DNA of 7,189 bases, from contig CAJBHN010000487.1 in the NCBI GenBank assembly GCA_903952805.1, forward strand, positions 1 to 7,189. The letters run 5' to 3'. Shown here in pieces: positions 6,007 to 7,189 of the stretch. This DNA is from an uncultured Myxococcales bacterium. Its GTDB lineage: Bacteria; Myxococcota; UBA727; VGSZ01. Below the pieces are notes generated by a model, which worked only from the letters and a program-made list of their open reading frames with translations, had not been told where the DNA came from and did not search any database. How positions within the stretch are numbered: the stretch's first letter is position 1; the number at the start of each line of letters is the position of its first letter. Made by a program: the position numbers and the translations under genes.

Positions 6007-7189
6007 GTGTCAGACCCAGGAAGTAATAGCGCCCTTGGAGAGAAAGCCCTCCGCATAGGCGTCATCCAGGGTGCTCGTGTCATCGAGGAGCGAATCGTGC
6101 TCAAACGTGAGCCGATTACCTTTGGCACGGGCGAGGGGAACTCGTTTTCCTTTGCGTCGTCGGACTTGCCAAAGTCCATGGTCGTTTTTGACGTCAAAGA
6201 TGGTGAGTACGTCCTCGTTGTGACGGATACCAGCAATGGTCGGCTTGAGGAGGCAACGGGGAAGACCGACTTTGCGACCCTGCGTTCAAAATCCCCGGCG
6301 ACAGGTGGGGTTTGGCGCGTACCGATGTCGGGAAACGCCAAGGGCCGCATTCGTATTTCCCCTGAAGTGACGGTTTTGTTCCATTTCGTGGTCCCACCAC
6401 CCGCAGCGTTGGCAACGGCCATGCCTCCGGATGTCCGTGGGGGCATGCTGAAAGCGTTTGAACCGATTTTTACGGCGGTATTGACCGCGTCGTTCTTGGT
6501 GCACCTCGTCCTCGGGCTATTCGTCAGGATGACAGATCCTCCCGAACACAGCGGAGTCGACGATCTGCGGGAACTGGTTGAACGCATCCAGCCCCCTCGC
6601 GTAGAGGTCAAGCCGGTAAACGTGGCGCCCAAAACGACAGCGGATACTCCGAAGACCGGGCCTGGCCCCGCCGAGACGACGACCGCCACCAAGGGGGGCG
6701 GCGATAGCGGCGGCGAAGCCACCCCCTCCAAGGGTGAAGGTAAGGGGACTGGCGGAGGCGGCGGAATCGGCGACCGTGATGCGATCCGGGCCGGGATCGC
6801 AGGGAAAGGGATCCTGCAGCTCATCGGTGGGCGAGGTGGCGGCGATGGCGGCGGTGCCGTCGGCAGTGTCTTTGGTGCTGGCAGCGGCATCTCCGATGAT
6901 ATCGGTGGCGCTCTTGCCGGAACCGCCGGTGTCGGCGTTGCCGGCGCAGGGGGCGGGGACGGCATTACCCGCCGTGGAACCGGCGGTGGGGGCGGTGGAG
7001 GTGACGGGACCGGTGGCGCCGGCGGTGGAGCGATTGGTATCGGTGATCTCAGGACCGGTGGTGGCGGCACCGTCGATACCGGGGCCAAAACGGCTGCACG
7101 AGTCGTTGCTCGCGTCCGCGCAGAGGACATCGAGGCCGTTGACGGACGCATCGACAAGAAGTCTGTCGCTGCCACCATCCGTCGTCGCC
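6007..7189 (+). CDS. gltG: GltG/PglI-type trans-envelope protein, 3' end missing
   Basis: GTG 6007 follows AGGAG (5997-6001) with five bases between; the frame stays open to the right edge, giving 394 residues. Residues 14-131 form a beta-rich cytoplasmic domain resembling FHA (ALRIGVIQGARVIEERIV, ITFGTGEGNSFSF, LPKSMVVFDV). The motif and its VVPPP ending match my memory of myxobacterial PglI/GltG. One membrane helix lies at about 152-173 (EPIFTAVLTASFLVHLVLGL). It is followed by a Pro/Thr/Lys linker with RIQPPRVEVKPV (about 193-204), then a Gly-rich stretch at about 230-355. Residues 372-394 (EDIEAVDGRIDKKSVAATI) look like the beginning of the AgmX/PglI C-terminal domain, whose CYE-type core would lie beyond the edge. 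In M. xanthus GltG is an inner-membrane protein that is thought to transmit motor force across the periplasm. A gltJ/AgmX-type paralogue is less likely, since no zinc-ribbon or GYF region is visible. Confidence 0.75.
   Translation, partial: MSDPGSNSALGEKALRIGVIQGARVIEERIVLKREPITFGTGEGNSFSFASSDLPKSMVVFDVKDGEYVLVVTDTSNGRLEEATGKTDFATLRSKSPATGGVWRVPMSGNAKGRIRISPEVTVLFHFVVPPPAALATAMPPDVRGGMLKAFEPIFTAVLTASFLVHLVLGLFVRMTDPPEHSGVDDLRELVERIQPPRVEVKPVNVAPKTTADTPKTGPGPAETTTATKGGGDSGGEATPSKGEGKGTGGGGGIGDRDAIRAGIAGKGILQLIGGRGGGDGGGAVGSVFGAGSGISDDIGGALAGTAGVGVAGAGGGDGITRRGTGGGGGGGDGTGGAGGGAIGIGDLRTGGGGTVDTGAKTAARVVARVRAEDIEAVDGRIDKKSVAATIRRR
6688..7068 (+). other. Gly-rich low-complexity coding stretch
   Basis: Within the GltG-like gene, most codons here are GGN, with GCN, ACC and GAN between. 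GGCGGT and GGTGGC units recur but do not form a clean tandem repeat. The base composition is visibly more GC-rich than in the preceding genes, which follows from the glycine content. The encoded segment (about residues 228-354) is expected to be a flexible periplasmic arm. Confidence 0.8.

Noticed and set aside
5853..7178. Long minus-strand open frame (441 codons) opposite the GltG-like gene
   Set aside because: Its product is Pro/Ala/Ser low complexity, as expected from the complement of Gly codons, and it also runs across the end of the previous gene. The plus strand has a ribosome site, a membrane helix and family motifs.

Overview
The window reads as one continuous plus-strand operon fragment from a delta-proteobacterial lineage (Myxococcota, Bdellovibrionota or a relative). 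The gene set matches the Glt/Agl envelope-spanning machine known from Myxococcus xanthus adventurous gliding and, in a paralogous form (Nfs), from spore-coat assembly. By eye, base composition is clearly less GC-rich than in Myxococcus itself, so a less GC-rich relative is more likely; the genus cannot be named from this sequence. I see no plus-strand gap over 100 bases, no gene on the minus strand, no RNA gene, no mobile element and no CRISPR array.

Layout: (1) 2-2236, a large TPR protein cut by the left edge (GltD/AgmU type). (2) 2233-3636, a TPR lipoprotein (GltE/AglT type), overlapping the first gene by 4 nt. (3) 3692-3919, a very small exported protein (GltF-like). (4) 4012-4656, a TolQ/ExbB/MotA-family motor subunit (AglR type). 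(5) 4698-5252 and (6) 5262-5927, two different ExbD/TolR-family subunits (AglQ/AglS position). (7) 6007 to the right edge, a GltG/PglI-type protein with a degenerate FHA-like cytoplasmic domain, one membrane segment and a long Gly-rich periplasmic linker; its C-terminal domain is cut off.

Working model (inference from the families): the TolQ-type channel and its two TolR-type partners use proton flow to drive the GltG-like transmembrane protein, whose periplasmic arm reaches towards the TPR proteins and outer-membrane components. In M. xanthus the motor genes aglRQS lie apart from the gltD-G cluster; here they sit between gltF and gltG, which ties motor and transmission together genetically.

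The most interesting points are these. The first ExbD/TolR paralogue has Asn where the essential proton-carrying Asp is expected, while the second keeps the Asp, which suggests an asymmetric motor. The FHA-like domain has lost canonical phosphopeptide-binding residues. Perfect or near-perfect inverted repeats occur in all three intercistronic gaps longer than 30 nt around the motor genes. Two gene starts (gltF-like and aglR-like) are better placed downstream of the longest open frame. The system is a variant of a known machine rather than a wholly new one. Whether the host glides, sporulates or uses the machine otherwise cannot be told from this window.
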